NCBI GenBank assembly: GCA_038253555.1
Contig: JBBSGZ010000001.1
Location: 1 to 64,000 of the forward strand
DNA length: 64,000 nt
Direction: 5' to 3'
Source: JALYUA01 sp038253555
Lineage (GTDB): Bacteria; Acidobacteriota; Thermoanaerobaculia; UBA5066; Gp7-AA6
The position numbers and the translations under genes are program-made. Positions 25,809 through 35,261 of this stretch are shown piece by piece. The notes under the pieces are model-generated. The model saw nothing but the letters and a program-made list of their open reading frames with translations. It had not been told where the DNA came from and did not search any database. Position 1 is the first letter of the stretch; each line of letters begins with the position of its first letter.

Positions 25809-26380
25809 TCATGCCCGGTTCGGAGCTCTCACTGGAAACGCGCCGGGACCTTCTCGGTCTCGCCCGCCGGTCTCTCGAAGCGCATTTCCGCGGCGATCCG
25901 CTGCCACGTCTTTCCTCGGACCGCTCGGAGGCGTTTGGCGCCGCCCGCGCACTCTTCGTGACTCTGCGCAAAGGAGGCGATCTCCGCGGCTGCATCGGCA
26001 CTCTGTCGCCGGAAGGGGACCTCGGGCGCACCGTTCCGCGGTTCGTGGTGCGCGCCGCCTTTGAAGATCCGCGCTTCCCGCCTCTGGATCTCGAGGAGCT
26101 TCCGTTCGTGGAGATCGAGATCTCCGTCCTGACGCCCCCGGCGGAGGTCGAGAGCCCGGAAGAGATCGAGGTCGGCCGCGACGGCCTCATCCTCGAGATG
26201 TCCGGCAGAAGCGGGCTTCTTCTCCCCCAGGTCGCCACCGAGTGGGACATGACCAGGGAGAGGTTCTTAGACGAGCTCTCCCGAAAAGCCGGCCTTCCTG
26301 CGGACGCGTGGCGGGATCCCGCCGCGCGCCTCTGGAAGTTCCAGGCAGAGGTGTTTGCGGAGGAGGGCGCGGGGGGTTAG
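25805..26380 (+). CDS. AMMECR1 domain protein
   Basis: 191 residues with the invariant LRGCIG motif at 60-65 and the C-terminal LLLPQVATEWDMTRERFLDELSRKAG stretch typical of the AMMECR1/TIGR00296 family. Biochemical function is not established; it often accompanies the MEMO1-like and radical SAM proteins, which are not seen here. GTG start in GTGA overlap with the hydrolase. Confidence 0.92.
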   Translation: MIMPGSELSLETRRDLLGLARRSLEAHFRGDPLPRLSSDRSEAFGAARALFVTLRKGGDLRGCIGTLSPEGDLGRTVPRFVVRAAFEDPRFPPLDLEELPFVEIEISVLTPPAEVESPEEIEVGRDGLILEMSGRSGLLLPQVATEWDMTRERFLDELSRKAGLPADAWRDPAARLWKFQAEVFAEEGAGG

Positions 26381-26384
26381 GGTC

Positions 26385-26453
26385 GGGCGAAGGGCGAAGG
26401 GCCAGGTGAGGAAGGTGAAGGCCGGGTTCAGTTCCAGCCTCCCGTCCTTCACC
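26385..26453. repeat. GGCGAAGG repeat with inverted arms
   Basis: Between convergent AMMECR1 and SpoU genes. GGGCGAAGGGCGAAGGGCC is followed by GGTGAAGG (26414-26421), whose complement CCTTCACC lies at 26446-26453 and touches the SpoU stop. It belongs with the larger inverted repeats at 36422-36514 and 39610-39716 and may act as a bidirectional terminator. Confidence 0.5.
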
Positions 26454-27240
26454 CGGACGTTGATTTTGCCCCTCCGCCGCCCGCGCCTGTCCGCGAATAA
26501 AGCAGCAGGGCGGCGGCGACCGCCGCGTTCAGCGAGTCAACCGGCTCTCGCATCGGCAGGGTCAGCCGCCGGTCGAGATACCGGTAGGCGCCGGCGGGAA
26601 GCCCTGTGCCTTCCGCTCCGATGACGAGCACCGACACCTCGTCGAGCGGCTTCTCGAAGGGATTTTCTCCCCCCGAGGCGACCGCCCCGGTGATGGTTCG
26701 CCCGGCGGCGCGCGCATCCGCGGCGAACGGCTCGAACGAGACCCGCCCCGAGACGGGAATTCTGAGAACGCTTCCCGCGCTGGCGCGAACGGCGCGGGCA
26801 TGAAAAAAGTCGGCAGACCCGGGCGCGGCCAGCACCCCCGCGGCGCCTGCGGCCTCCGCGACACGCACGATCGCTCCCAGGTTGCCGGGGTCCTGCACAC
26901 CGAAAAGAAAGACCGCGGGCCCGCGGCGACTCAGGATTTCCCCGACCGGAACGTCCCGCCGCCGCGCGACAGCGAGAAGATGCTGGGGCGTCTTCGACTC
27001 CGCGAGACGCTCGAGCACCGCGCGGGAGACCAAGCGGGGACGAGCCGAAGCGATGGCGGCCAGCCGCCCCGGCCGGATGCTCCCATCGTGCAGGAGGTGG
27101 TCGAGCGGCAGGCCTGCGGCAACCGCCTCTAAGATCGGCTTCTCCCCCTCGATCAAGAAGTGTGTGCGGGCCTCGATGGCACGAACGATCTCGCGCACGG
27201 CGGGGTTCGAGGGCGATTCGATTCCCGCCATGATCCCCAT
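26449..27240 (-). CDS. SpoU/TrmH-family rRNA or tRNA 2'-O-methyltransferase
   Basis: About 263 residues. A substrate-binding N-terminal half (EARTHFLIEGEKPILEAV) precedes a SPOUT domain with the three SpoU motifs: FLFGVQDPGNLGAIVRVAEA, VLVIGAEGTGLP and LPMREPVDSLNAAVAAALLLY. It would methylate a ribose in structured RNA; the closest relatives are RlmB/TsnR-like enzymes, but the target is not predictable. ATG 27240 or 27231 could be the start; both fit the divergent CaCA promoter. Confidence 0.9.
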   Translation of the reverse strand: MGIMAGIESPSNPAVREIVRAIEARTHFLIEGEKPILEAVAAGLPLDHLLHDGSIRPGRLAAIASARPRLVSRAVLERLAESKTPQHLLAVARRRDVPVGEILSRRGPAVFLFGVQDPGNLGAIVRVAEAAGAAGVLAAPGSADFFHARAVRASAGSVLRIPVSGRVSFEPFAADARAAGRTITGAVASGGENPFEKPLDEVSVLVIGAEGTGLPAGAYRYLDRRLTLPMREPVDSLNAAVAAALLLYSRTGAGGGGAKSTSG

Positions 27241-27242
27241 GC

Positions 27243-27248
27243 TATAAC
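27243..27248 (+). promoter_or_regulatory. -10 box of the CaCA exchanger operon
   Basis: TATAAC, 8 nt before ATG 27257, in a 16-nt divergent gap. There is no room for a Shine-Dalgarno, so a leaderless mRNA is likely. Confidence 0.5.
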
Positions 27249-27256
27249 CCGCGGCA

Positions 27257-28453
27257 ATGAGGTCTTGGCGCGAACGCCTCGCCGCCGCGGTGGACCTCGA
27301 AACGGCGACGCCGGGATCCCCGCTCTCCGCGCTGTGGACGTTTCCGGCCATGATCGCCTCCGCGTTTCTGGTCGCATGGGGGGCCGAGGCGGCGGAGTTC
27401 CTGATGTCCCAGGGACTGGCCCTCGCCGTGCTGGCGCTGGTGCAGACCTTTCCCGAGTTCGCCGTCGAGGCGGTCATCGCCTGGAAGGCGGGCAAGAACC
27501 CGGACCTGGTCCATCTCGCGATCGCGAATTTCACCGGCAGCCTGCGGCTCCTGACGGGGCTCGGATGGCCCATGATTTACGCGGTCGCGGCCTTCTACTC
27601 CCGGCGGAGGCGCAGGACGCCGCTCGGACGGATCCGGCTCGAGGATGACCACGCGGTGGAAGTCCTTGGACTCCTGCCCCCGCTGGCGTATTTCGTCGTC
27701 GTCTGGGCCAAGGGCAGTCTGTCGCTCGCGGATTCCGCCGTCCTCGCCTCGACCTACGGAATCTATCTCTCGGTACTCTTGAGAATGCCGCCTCGCGAGG
27801 AGGCGCTCGAGCAGGACGACGAGGTCCCCGCCGTATCCCGCTGGGCACTCTCCTTTTCGGGCGGAAAGCGATGGGCCGCGGTGGGCCTCCTTCTCTTAGG
27901 GGGCGGCGCGATCATCTTCTTCATCGCGGAGCCCTTCCTCACGTCGATGATGGCGTTGGCGACGAGCCTCGGAATGTCCCAGTTCGTCTTCATCCAGTGG
28001 GTCGCCCCCTTCCTCTCGGAGTTCCCCGAGAAAACGTCCGCCTTCGCGTGGGCCCGCAGGATCACGCGAGCCCCGGTCGCTCTCGTGAACATGATCTCTT
28101 CCAACATCAACCAGTGGGGGATTCTGTCGGGCCTCCTCGCCGTCATCTACTGCTGGAGCCACGGATCGACCGACCCGCTCCCGTTCGACGACTTTCAGAG
28201 GGGCGAGATCCTTCTGACGATCCTCCAAGCGTTTCTTGGCTGGCTGTTTTTAGCGTCGATGAGCTTCGAGCGCTACGAGGCAATCGGGCTCTTCGCCCTG
28301 TGGGCGATTCAGTTCGTCGTCCCGTCGCTTCGCCACGAGATGCTCTTTGTGTATGGTGGGTGGATCGTGATCGAGATCGGGCTCCTCCTGACGGGCCGCA
28401 AGAAACTTCTCGCGGTCGCCGCCTTCGAAAGATCGTGGAAGAGGCGCGGATGA
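27257..28453 (+). CDS. CaCA-superfamily cation exchanger-like membrane protein
   Basis: 398 residues with about ten membrane segments in two inverted halves. The alpha-repeat-like regions are LVQTFPEFAVEAVIAWKAG followed by IANFTGSLRLL, and WVAPFLSEFPEKTSAFAWAR followed by NMISSNINQWG. These mirror the GTSLPE...GNVVGSNIFN pattern of Na+/Ca2+ exchangers. Ion specificity cannot be inferred. The stop overlaps the aminotransferase start (ATGA). Confidence 0.78.
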   Translation: MRSWRERLAAAVDLETATPGSPLSALWTFPAMIASAFLVAWGAEAAEFLMSQGLALAVLALVQTFPEFAVEAVIAWKAGKNPDLVHLAIANFTGSLRLLTGLGWPMIYAVAAFYSRRRRRTPLGRIRLEDDHAVEVLGLLPPLAYFVVVWAKGSLSLADSAVLASTYGIYLSVLLRMPPREEALEQDDEVPAVSRWALSFSGGKRWAAVGLLLLGGGAIIFFIAEPFLTSMMALATSLGMSQFVFIQWVAPFLSEFPEKTSAFAWARRITRAPVALVNMISSNINQWGILSGLLAVIYCWSHGSTDPLPFDDFQRGEILLTILQAFLGWLFLASMSFERYEAIGLFALWAIQFVVPSLRHEMLFVYGGWIVIEIGLLLTGRKKLLAVAAFERSWKRRG

Positions 28454-29643
28454 GCGGGATACGCCTCTCCCGGCGCGTCGAGGAGCTCTGCCCCTCTTCG
28501 ACCGTCGCCGTCGGCAAAGCGGCGAAGGCTCTCGCCGCCTCCGGGGTGGACGTGGTGGACTTCGGCCTCGGCGAGCCTGATTTTCCGACGCCCGATTTCG
28601 TCGCCCGCGCCGGAATCTCCGCCATCGAAAATGGACGCACGAAGTACACGGATACGGCCGGCGCTCCCGCCCTCCGGGAAGCGATCGCGGAGAAATACCG
28701 GCGCGAGCAGGGGAGCGGGTGCCTCGCCGAAAACGTCCTCGTGACCGCGGGCGCGAAGCAGGCCGTTTTCAACGCGTGCCAGGCACTCTTCGACCCCGAC
28801 GACCAGGTCGCCATGTTCGCGCCCTACTGGGTCTCCTTTCCGGAGATGGTGCGCCTCGCCGGCGCGCGCCCCGTTTTCGTCGAGACGACGCTCGAGGACG
28901 GATGGCGGCCGACGGCGGCGCTTCTGGAGGAGCACGCCGGTCCGGACGTGCGCGGCGTGGTCCTCAACTCTCCGAACAATCCGACGGGCGCCGTCGTCAC
29001 CCGGCAGGAGCTCGAGCGAATCCTGGAATGGTGCGCGCGCCGCGGCGCCGTGCTTATTTTCGACGAGACTTACGACCGCTTTCTGTACGAGGGGCGAGAG
29101 CATGTCTCCGCAGCGGCCTTCCGGGAACGATACCCGCAGCAGATTGTCGTGACCGGCGCGGCGTCCAAAACGTACGCGATGACCGGCTGGAGACTCGGGT
29201 GGGCGCTGGCGCCCCGGGAGCTCGTGGCCGCGATGGCCTCGTACCAGAGTCATTCCACCTCCAACGCGTCTTCCATCTCGCAGGAGGCTGGCCGCCTCGC
29301 GCTGGAGGATCTGGAGCGCTCTGACGCCTCCGTCGCCGGCATGCTCGCCCAGTACGCGTTACGCCGTACCGCGATGATGGAGGCGCTCGGAGGAATCCGG
29401 GACATCGAGACCGCGCCGCCCGAAGGCGCGTTCTACACCTTCCCCCGCGTGTCGGCCCTTTACGCCCGGATTGGAGTGTCCGGCTCCGTGGAGCTCTGCC
29501 GCCGGCTTCTCGCGGAGGCCCACGTCGCCGCGGTCCCGGGAGAAGCGTTCGGCGACGACGCCTGCATCCGGCTCTCCTTCGCGACGTCCCTCGAGAGGAT
29601 CCACGAGGGGATGCGGAGATTCACGGAGTGGGCGGCGAAGTAG
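28450..29643 (+). CDS. Class I/II PLP-dependent aminotransferase (aspartate aminotransferase type)
   Basis: 397 residues, fold type I. FGLGEPDFPTPDF near the N-terminus, the PLP-contact SPNNPTG at 174-180, and the Schiff-base Lys240 in GAASKTYAMTGWRLGW are all present, as is the substrate-binding CIRLSFA Arg near the C-terminus. The sequence resembles the AspB group (aspartate/tyrosine/prephenate aminotransferases). ATGA overlap with the exchanger gene; it converges with the membrane-protein gene after 17 nt. Confidence 0.94.
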   Translation: MSGIRLSRRVEELCPSSTVAVGKAAKALAASGVDVVDFGLGEPDFPTPDFVARAGISAIENGRTKYTDTAGAPALREAIAEKYRREQGSGCLAENVLVTAGAKQAVFNACQALFDPDDQVAMFAPYWVSFPEMVRLAGARPVFVETTLEDGWRPTAALLEEHAGPDVRGVVLNSPNNPTGAVVTRQELERILEWCARRGAVLIFDETYDRFLYEGREHVSAAAFRERYPQQIVVTGAASKTYAMTGWRLGWALAPRELVAAMASYQSHSTSNASSISQEAGRLALEDLERSDASVAGMLAQYALRRTAMMEALGGIRDIETAPPEGAFYTFPRVSALYARIGVSGSVELCRRLLAEAHVAAVPGEAFGDDACIRLSFATSLERIHEGMRRFTEWAAK

Positions 29644-29660
29644 ACCGCGGGAGTCTGGAC

Positions 29661-30713
29661 TCAGGTTTCGAGCGGAGGCCCGCCGGGAAGGACAGCGTCG
29701 CGGCCAGACTCCCCTTCGTCCGCGCGCTCTGCGAGCGGCCTCTCTTCGGCCCCGCTCGACTGCGGGACATCGCCCGAGGCGGAGATTTCGGAAGGAACCC
29801 GACGAGAAGAGAGGGGCACGCGGCGTGCTGCCGGCTCGCTCGCGTCGAAAAGCGCGAGCACCGAGCCCCAGGCCGCGACGCGCGCGGCCGGGCGGACGGC
29901 GAGCAGCAGCAAGAGGAGTGCGAGGTTGACGGCGACCGCGGGACCCGACGGCGTCCGCTGTGCCCATGCGGCGGAGAACACGATCACGAGCGCGGCACAG
30001 GCGGCGACGCTCCAGAACAGAAGGACCCCGAGCCCCCGGAGACGCAGACCCCGCAACTGGCGCCACCCTTTTCGAAACCCCGCGATCGCGCCAATGCCCG
30101 CCGTCCACCGCCGGGCGGCCCGGGCGAAATCGTAGAGGAGGGTCAGCGATCCGAGGATCCAGAGCGCGACAGCCCAGACGAGGATCGCCCACACGCCGCG
30201 CCCCCCGGAATGCGGAGGCGCCCCTCGAAAGAGAGTTTTCGAGAAAAATCCGGTCAGCCCCAGCCACAGGCCGAGCGCGATTCCGGCGAGAAGAGCGAAC
30301 AGGGCAAAACACTTCAGGTTGTGACCGAAATGGCGGCGCGAACCCGCCCAGAACGCGGCCCTCGATTCCCGGACCGAGAACACGTCTCGCCCGAGCGTCT
30401 CCACGATGCCGCCCGCGAAGAAAATCTGCAGAAGGACGCCGAGAAGCGCCGCCCACACCATCGACTGGCGGGCGCCCGCGATCGCCGCCGATTTCTCGCG
30501 CACGAAATCGAGCGCTTCGATCGGCGCGAAGTCCGGATGGTTGCGGATGAGGTGATCGCCGGCAAGGGTGTGCTGGAACGCATCGGCCATCGCCGGGGCG
30601 AGGGGGGCGGCGGACAGGGCCCCGAGGACCACCGCGCAGGAGGTCAAAAGAAGGATGAGCCGTCCCCGCGAGAGCGCCGCGAAGCCCGCCGAAAGCGCCC
30701 CTGGCCGGTTCAC
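29661..30713 (-). CDS. Polytopic membrane protein, function unknown
   Basis: About 350 residues from GTG 30713, which overlaps the M1 peptidase stop (GTGA). Six or so hydrophobic segments are visible (LILLLTSCAVVLGAL, VWAALLGVLLQIFFAGGIVE, CFALFALLAGIALGLWLGLT, AILVWAVALWILGSLTLLYDF, GVLLFWSVAACAALVIVFSAAW, LALLLLLLAVRP) followed by an acidic soluble tail. No family recognised. The tight coupling suggests that it works with the peptidase. Confidence 0.72.
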   Translation of the reverse strand: MNRPGALSAGFAALSRGRLILLLTSCAVVLGALSAAPLAPAMADAFQHTLAGDHLIRNHPDFAPIEALDFVREKSAAIAGARQSMVWAALLGVLLQIFFAGGIVETLGRDVFSVRESRAAFWAGSRRHFGHNLKCFALFALLAGIALGLWLGLTGFFSKTLFRGAPPHSGGRGVWAILVWAVALWILGSLTLLYDFARAARRWTAGIGAIAGFRKGWRQLRGLRLRGLGVLLFWSVAACAALVIVFSAAWAQRTPSGPAVAVNLALLLLLLAVRPAARVAAWGSVLALFDASEPAARRVPLSSRRVPSEISASGDVPQSSGAEERPLAERADEGESGRDAVLPGGPPLET

Positions 30714-32845
30714 GCGAGGGACCAGAGGAGCTGCTGGAAGAGGGCGGCCAGAGCCGCCGCCCATCCCAGATACTTGGCCGACGCCGCCCGTCCGTGTGTG
30801 TCGGCGGCCCCGCGCCCGACACCTAAGACCTTCGAGTCATTCAACCGGTTGGCGTCCCAGGCGTTCTTATGGTCCGGATCGACGGCCGCCCACGCGAGGC
30901 GCGAGGTCGAAAAGACGCGCAGGCGAACCCAGCGCGCCTCGGCCGCCAGCGCGCGATCGACGACCCGCCCGTCCTCGAACACGAGACGCGCCCCGGCGCC
31001 GTGCGGCCAGTCTCCCGTATTAGCGAAAAGAACGACGGTGTCCCAGCGTTTTGGCGCCCGGTTCTCCCGGGACGTTTTTTTGCCCTTTCCGAACGGGCGC
31101 CCCTTCTCGAGGGTGACGCGCGCGCCCCCCCTGTCGAACAGGCCGAAGTCCTCCGGCGCCCGTTCGCTGGTCGCGGAGACGACCTGCCAGTCGAGGCGTG
31201 CGGTGCCGAGCACGATCTGCGACCGGTATTTCGAGAGGTCGCGCCCGGTCGAGCGCTCGAACGCGTCGAAGAAGTCGGCCGTCGACGGATGTCGGAAGGA
31301 CCACTGCTGAAAGAACGCGCGCTCGGCGCGCGCGAAAGCCTCCGGCCCGAGGTCGTTCCGCAGCTGCGCCATGAAGAGGCCCACCTTCATGTAGGAGTTG
31401 ACGCCGTACGAATTTCCCGACGCGTAACCCCACGCGTTGCGCAGGATCGGGTCGAGGTTCTTTCCCGAAGCGGCGACGCCGTGCGCATAGGCGAGGGAGC
31501 CGATCCCGACGCCGCCCGGCAGCTCGACGAAATCGCGCGCGCCGAACGCGAGGGACATGGAGCGGTACTCGGCGTCCGTGTTGAGCCCCTCGTCGAGCCA
31601 CGATTCCTCGAACTCGTTGGTTCCAACCATCCCGTAGAAATACTGGTGCCCGAACTCGTGCAGCGTCACGTTCTGAGTGAATCGCGCCTTGCGCAGCGGC
31701 CAGCGCGAAAGGGGTGCGATGGTGCCGCCCGTGATGAAGGTGGGGTATTCCATGCCTCCGGAGCCGAGCCCGTCTTCCGGTGGATCGACGACGGTCAGGG
31801 TCTCGTACGGGTAGGCGCCGAACCAGAGCCCGTAGAACGAGAGGGCGACCCGCGCGCCCTCCTTGTAGGCCCCCCGGGCACCTAGATGGTCGGGCTGGAG
31901 GAGGAGCCGAACGGTGACCGGCTTGAGCGCGAGATCCCCGGCCGCCATGCCGAGCTCCGCGGCCGCGCGCGCGGTCCATTGCGGCGGTACGTCGCGCGAG
32001 GGTTCGAACCGGTACTCGTGCACGACGTAGCGGGGGTCGGCCGTCCAGGCGAAGTCGTGCACGTTCTCCTGGACGTACCGATAGGAGGTCCGGTCGCCCT
32101 GTCGCGTGTCCGAAACGCGCCGCCCCGTCGCGCCGACCACGAACGACGCGGGGACGTTCAAAGTGACGTCGTAGTCGCCGAAGTCCGCGTAGAACTCGGA
32201 GTTGGCGTGGAACGCATGGCAATTCCATGCGCCGGCCTGGCGCTGGCGCATCCCCGCCGGCTCATAGACGCCGAGCTTGGGAAACCACTGCCCGACGAGG
32301 TGATAGTCGCGCACGAAGCCGGTTCTCGCGAAGATCCGGGGAAGCTTCGATCGGAATTCGATTTCCAGAGCGATCTGTCCTCGCGGCGCCACGGGGGAGG
32401 GAAGGGGAACGGCGAGCACCGTCTCGTCGGCCGGTTCGTTCCCGTCCGGCTGGATTTTGCGGGAAGGGCCAAGCAGGTCCGTCCCTGCCTCGTTCTTCAG
32501 AGAAAGAATGTCGATGGCGCCCCAGTCTTCCGCCTTCTCGCCGGCGTGGTCGCCGCGCAGTTGCCCGCCGGATTCCCGCATGAAGGTCGAGCGGTTGTTT
32601 TTGAAGGCGTTCAGGTAGAGGTGGAATTGCAGCTCCGAGACGCGGTCGTTGGAAGGATTGCGCCATACGAGCCGCTCGTGGCCCGTGACGACATGCGATT
32701 TCGGATCGAGCCTGGCGTCGATCCGGTACTCGACCACCGGCGGGCGGACCGGCGTCGCGGCGAGGGCGCCCGCCGGCGCGGCGAGTCCGGCGGCGGTCCA
32801 GATCGACCCGAGGATCCGGCGAACTGATGTTTGGCGCATTGTCAT
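30710..32845 (-). CDS. M1-family metallopeptidase
   Basis: 711 residues with a signal peptide (about 1-29), an aminopeptidase N-like beta domain, and a gluzincin active site HEFGH at 396-400 with the third zinc ligand Glu419 in WLDEG. The exopeptidase motif is GGMEYP (363-368), a variation of GAMEN. A hydrophobic helix near the C-terminus may anchor it in the membrane. It is a likely envelope peptidase; specificity unknown. ATG 32845 or 32839 are both possible starts. The gene after it is a membrane protein in GTGA overlap. Confidence 0.92.
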   Translation of the reverse strand: MTMRQTSVRRILGSIWTAAGLAAPAGALAATPVRPPVVEYRIDARLDPKSHVVTGHERLVWRNPSNDRVSELQFHLYLNAFKNNRSTFMRESGGQLRGDHAGEKAEDWGAIDILSLKNEAGTDLLGPSRKIQPDGNEPADETVLAVPLPSPVAPRGQIALEIEFRSKLPRIFARTGFVRDYHLVGQWFPKLGVYEPAGMRQRQAGAWNCHAFHANSEFYADFGDYDVTLNVPASFVVGATGRRVSDTRQGDRTSYRYVQENVHDFAWTADPRYVVHEYRFEPSRDVPPQWTARAAAELGMAAGDLALKPVTVRLLLQPDHLGARGAYKEGARVALSFYGLWFGAYPYETLTVVDPPEDGLGSGGMEYPTFITGGTIAPLSRWPLRKARFTQNVTLHEFGHQYFYGMVGTNEFEESWLDEGLNTDAEYRSMSLAFGARDFVELPGGVGIGSLAYAHGVAASGKNLDPILRNAWGYASGNSYGVNSYMKVGLFMAQLRNDLGPEAFARAERAFFQQWSFRHPSTADFFDAFERSTGRDLSKYRSQIVLGTARLDWQVVSATSERAPEDFGLFDRGGARVTLEKGRPFGKGKKTSRENRAPKRWDTVVLFANTGDWPHGAGARLVFEDGRVVDRALAAEARWVRLRVFSTSRLAWAAVDPDHKNAWDANRLNDSKVLGVGRGAADTHGRAASAKYLGWAAALAALFQQLLWSLA

Positions 32846-32888
32846 CGAGGCGGCGAACGATATTCGGAAATCAGTCAGAATCCAAACC

Positions 32889-33872
32889 GTGCCGACCTGC
32901 CTGCTGACCGGAGCGACCGGTTTCCTGGGGTCTCACGTGGCCCGATCCCTTCTCACCCGGGGGTGGAGCATCCGCGCGCTGGCGCGGGGGGGGCCGGAGC
33001 GCCTGGGCGCCCTCCCCGCCGCAGGCGTCGAGGCGGTGACCGGGGATCTCTCCGCCGCGACGGATTTGAGCGCCGCCGCCGCGGGAGTCGATGCGGTGGT
33101 GCACGTCGCCGGGATCACGAAGGCGCGAACGCGCGAGGAGTATCGGGAGGCGAACGCGCGGGGAACGGCGCGCCTGGTCGACGCGGCGCGGCGCAGCGCC
33201 CCCGGGGCTCTCTTCCTCCTCGTCTCGAGCCAGGCGGCCGCCGGACCGGCGCTGCGAGGCCGACCCGTGGCCGAGGAGGATCCCCCCCGGCCGATCTCAT
33301 GGTACGGAGCTTCCAAGCGCGAGGGCGAGGAGGAGGTCCGAGGGGGGTGGCGGGGCCCTTGGATCATCGTCCGACCGTCGGTGGTTTTCGGACCGGGCGA
33401 CCGGGGGTTGCTCCTCCTTTTTCAGGCCGCGTCGAAAGGGTGGTTGCCCGTCCCGGCCGGGGATTCCCGGATTCAGTTGATCCGCGCGGAGCGGGCGGCG
33501 GACGCCATTGCGGCGGCGGCGGCGCGGCGGGACCTGTCGGGCCGATCGGGCTTTCTCGCCGATCCGGCTCCGATCGCGATTGCGGAGCTTTCCGCTCTGA
33601 TCGCGTCTCTGCCACCGAAACGTCCCCGTCTGGTGCCAGTCCCCCGGGGCGTGGTCCGAGCCGCGGGGGCGATCGAGACCCTCGTCGAGAGCCTGACCCG
33701 CCGTTCCCGGCCGTTCAATGCGGATAAAGCCCGGGAGATCCTGGCGGGCGACTGGGTCTGCGACGGAACGCCCTTTGCGCGGGATCTGGGAGTTCCCGTG
33801 GCACCGCGGCTTTTGGAGGACCTGTCGGCGACCTGGGGCTGGTACGTCCGGGAGGGCTGGCTCTCTTTGTAA
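32889..33872 (+). CDS. NAD(P)-dependent epimerase/reductase, CerR-like candidate
   Basis: Extended SDR of 327 residues. The Rossmann motif TGATGFLGS is at the N-terminus, VVHVAGITKA follows, and the catalytic pair is Tyr and Lys in WYGASKREGE. In bacterial sphingolipid loci an NAD-dependent epimerase-like enzyme (CerR) reduces the 3-keto group of the ceramide precursor. The next gene is an SPT-type synthase, so that role is plausible but not proven; sugar or sterol-like substrates are alternatives. GTG 32889 is the only good start in the short divergent gap. Confidence 0.78.
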   Translation: MPTCLLTGATGFLGSHVARSLLTRGWSIRALARGGPERLGALPAAGVEAVTGDLSAATDLSAAAAGVDAVVHVAGITKARTREEYREANARGTARLVDAARRSAPGALFLLVSSQAAAGPALRGRPVAEEDPPRPISWYGASKREGEEEVRGGWRGPWIIVRPSVVFGPGDRGLLLLFQAASKGWLPVPAGDSRIQLIRAERAADAIAAAAARRDLSGRSGFLADPAPIAIAELSALIASLPPKRPRLVPVPRGVVRAAGAIETLVESLTRRSRPFNADKAREILAGDWVCDGTPFARDLGVPVAPRLLEDLSATWGWYVREGWLSL

Positions 33873-33879
33873 AATTTGC

Positions 33880-33885
33880 TAAGAT
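33880..33885 (+). promoter_or_regulatory. -10 box before the SPT-type synthase
   Basis: GCTAAGAT contains TAAGAT, in an AT-rich patch straight after the epimerase stop. The synthase ATG is 61 nt downstream, so this gene would have a conventional leader, unlike most others here. Confidence 0.35.
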
Positions 33886-33946
33886 CGGGTCCGATTCGGG
33901 GCGTCCCGCGGGGCGGTCGCCTGTCGTTTTTCGTGTGGGAGTGAAA

Positions 33947-35182
33947 ATGAGCAAAGTCGCTCCGGTGGAATCCGCGGCGCGGACATCGCCCCTGTTCGAC
34001 AAGTGCTTCCGGTACGACGATGCGCACCGCATCCAGCGCGCGGGCCTCTACTCGTTTTTCCGGGTGGTCGATTCGGCGCAGGACCCCGAGGTCGTCATCG
34101 GCGGCCGCCGGATGATCATGCTCGGTTCGAACAACTACCTGGGCCTGACGAACGACCCTCGGGTGAAGGAAGCCGCGATCGACGCGATCCGCAAGTACGG
34201 GTCCGGCTGCGCCGGAAGCCGCTTCTTGAACGGAACCCTGGACCTTCACGTTATCCTGGAAGACAGACTCGCGAGCTTCATGCGCCAGGACGCGGCGGTC
34301 GTTTTCGCCACCGGGTTCCAGGTGAACCTCGGTGCGATCTCCTGCCTGGTCGGAAAAGGCGACAGCGTCTATCTCGACAAGCAGGACCATGCCTGCATCA
34401 TCGACGGCGCGCGGCTTTCCTTCGGAGAGGTCCGTAAGTTCAAGCACAACGACGCGGCGGACCTCCGGCGGCAGATGAAAAATGACACCGGGAGTCGCGG
34501 AAAGCTCGTGGTGGTCGACGGCGTGTTCTCGATGGAAGGGGACATTGCGCCCCTGCCGGAGATCGTGGCGGTCGCTCGCGATTACGAGGCGGCCGTCATG
34601 GTCGACGATGCGCACGGCGTGGGCGTGCTCGGCCCGACCGGCCGCGGCACCGCCGAGCACTTCGGCCTGGAAGAGGAAGTCGATCTCATCATGGGGACGT
34701 TTTCGAAATCGATGGCGTCGGTCGGGGGATTCATCGCGGGGGAGTCCACCGTCATCGACTACATCAAGCACCGCGCCCGCACGCTCATCTTTTCGGCGGC
34801 GCCGCCGCCGGCCTCCGTGGCCGCGGCCTTGGCGACGGTGGACATCATGGAGCGCGAGCCGGAACGGCGCGAGCGGCTCTGGCAGAACACCCGGTTCTTT
34901 GCCGACGGGCTGCGGTCGCTCGGGCTCGATACGGGAGAATCCGAGACGCCGGTCGTGCCCGTCGTCGTGGGGGAGGACTTCACGGCGCTCCAGATGGTCC
35001 ATCGCCTCCACGAGGAGGGCATCTTCGTCAATTGCGTGCTCTCTCCCGCGACGCCTCCGGGCCGGGCCCTCATCCGGACGTCCCTGATGGCCACACACAC
35101 GCAGGATCAGCTCGTGCGGGCCCTCGAGTCGATCGAAAAAGTGGGGCGAGAAGTCGGGCTGGTCCGCTCCGTCGGCGCTTGA
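33947..35182 (+). CDS. Alpha-oxoamine synthase, serine palmitoyltransferase type
   Basis: 411-residue PLP enzyme of the BioF/KBL/ALAS/SPT family. FFRVVDSAQDPEVVI and MLGSNNYLGLTNDPRV near the N-terminus, YGSGCAGSRFLNGTLDLH, the PLP Asp220 and His223 in VDDAHGVG, and Lys254 in GTFSKSMASVGGFIAGE are present. The GTFSKS...GGF motif matches bacterial SPT (Sphingomonas, Bacteroides) rather than BioF or KBL. Predicted reaction: serine plus acyl-CoA (or acyl-ACP) to 3-ketosphinganine, in the cytoplasm. Start chosen at ATG 33947 (GGGAG upstream). Neighbouring epimerase and acyltransferase genes support sphingolipid synthesis. Confidence 0.86.
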   Translation: MSKVAPVESAARTSPLFDKCFRYDDAHRIQRAGLYSFFRVVDSAQDPEVVIGGRRMIMLGSNNYLGLTNDPRVKEAAIDAIRKYGSGCAGSRFLNGTLDLHVILEDRLASFMRQDAAVVFATGFQVNLGAISCLVGKGDSVYLDKQDHACIIDGARLSFGEVRKFKHNDAADLRRQMKNDTGSRGKLVVVDGVFSMEGDIAPLPEIVAVARDYEAAVMVDDAHGVGVLGPTGRGTAEHFGLEEEVDLIMGTFSKSMASVGGFIAGESTVIDYIKHRARTLIFSAAPPPASVAAALATVDIMEREPERRERLWQNTRFFADGLRSLGLDTGESETPVVPVVVGEDFTALQMVHRLHEEGIFVNCVLSPATPPGRALIRTSLMATHTQDQLVRALESIEKVGREVGLVRSVGA

Positions 35183-35261
35183 GGGTTTACCGCCGTCGAT
35201 TCTGACTGGTCCGCTCTCTCCGCCGGCGGCGGTGGAGCGCCGGAAACGAGGCGGATGAGCC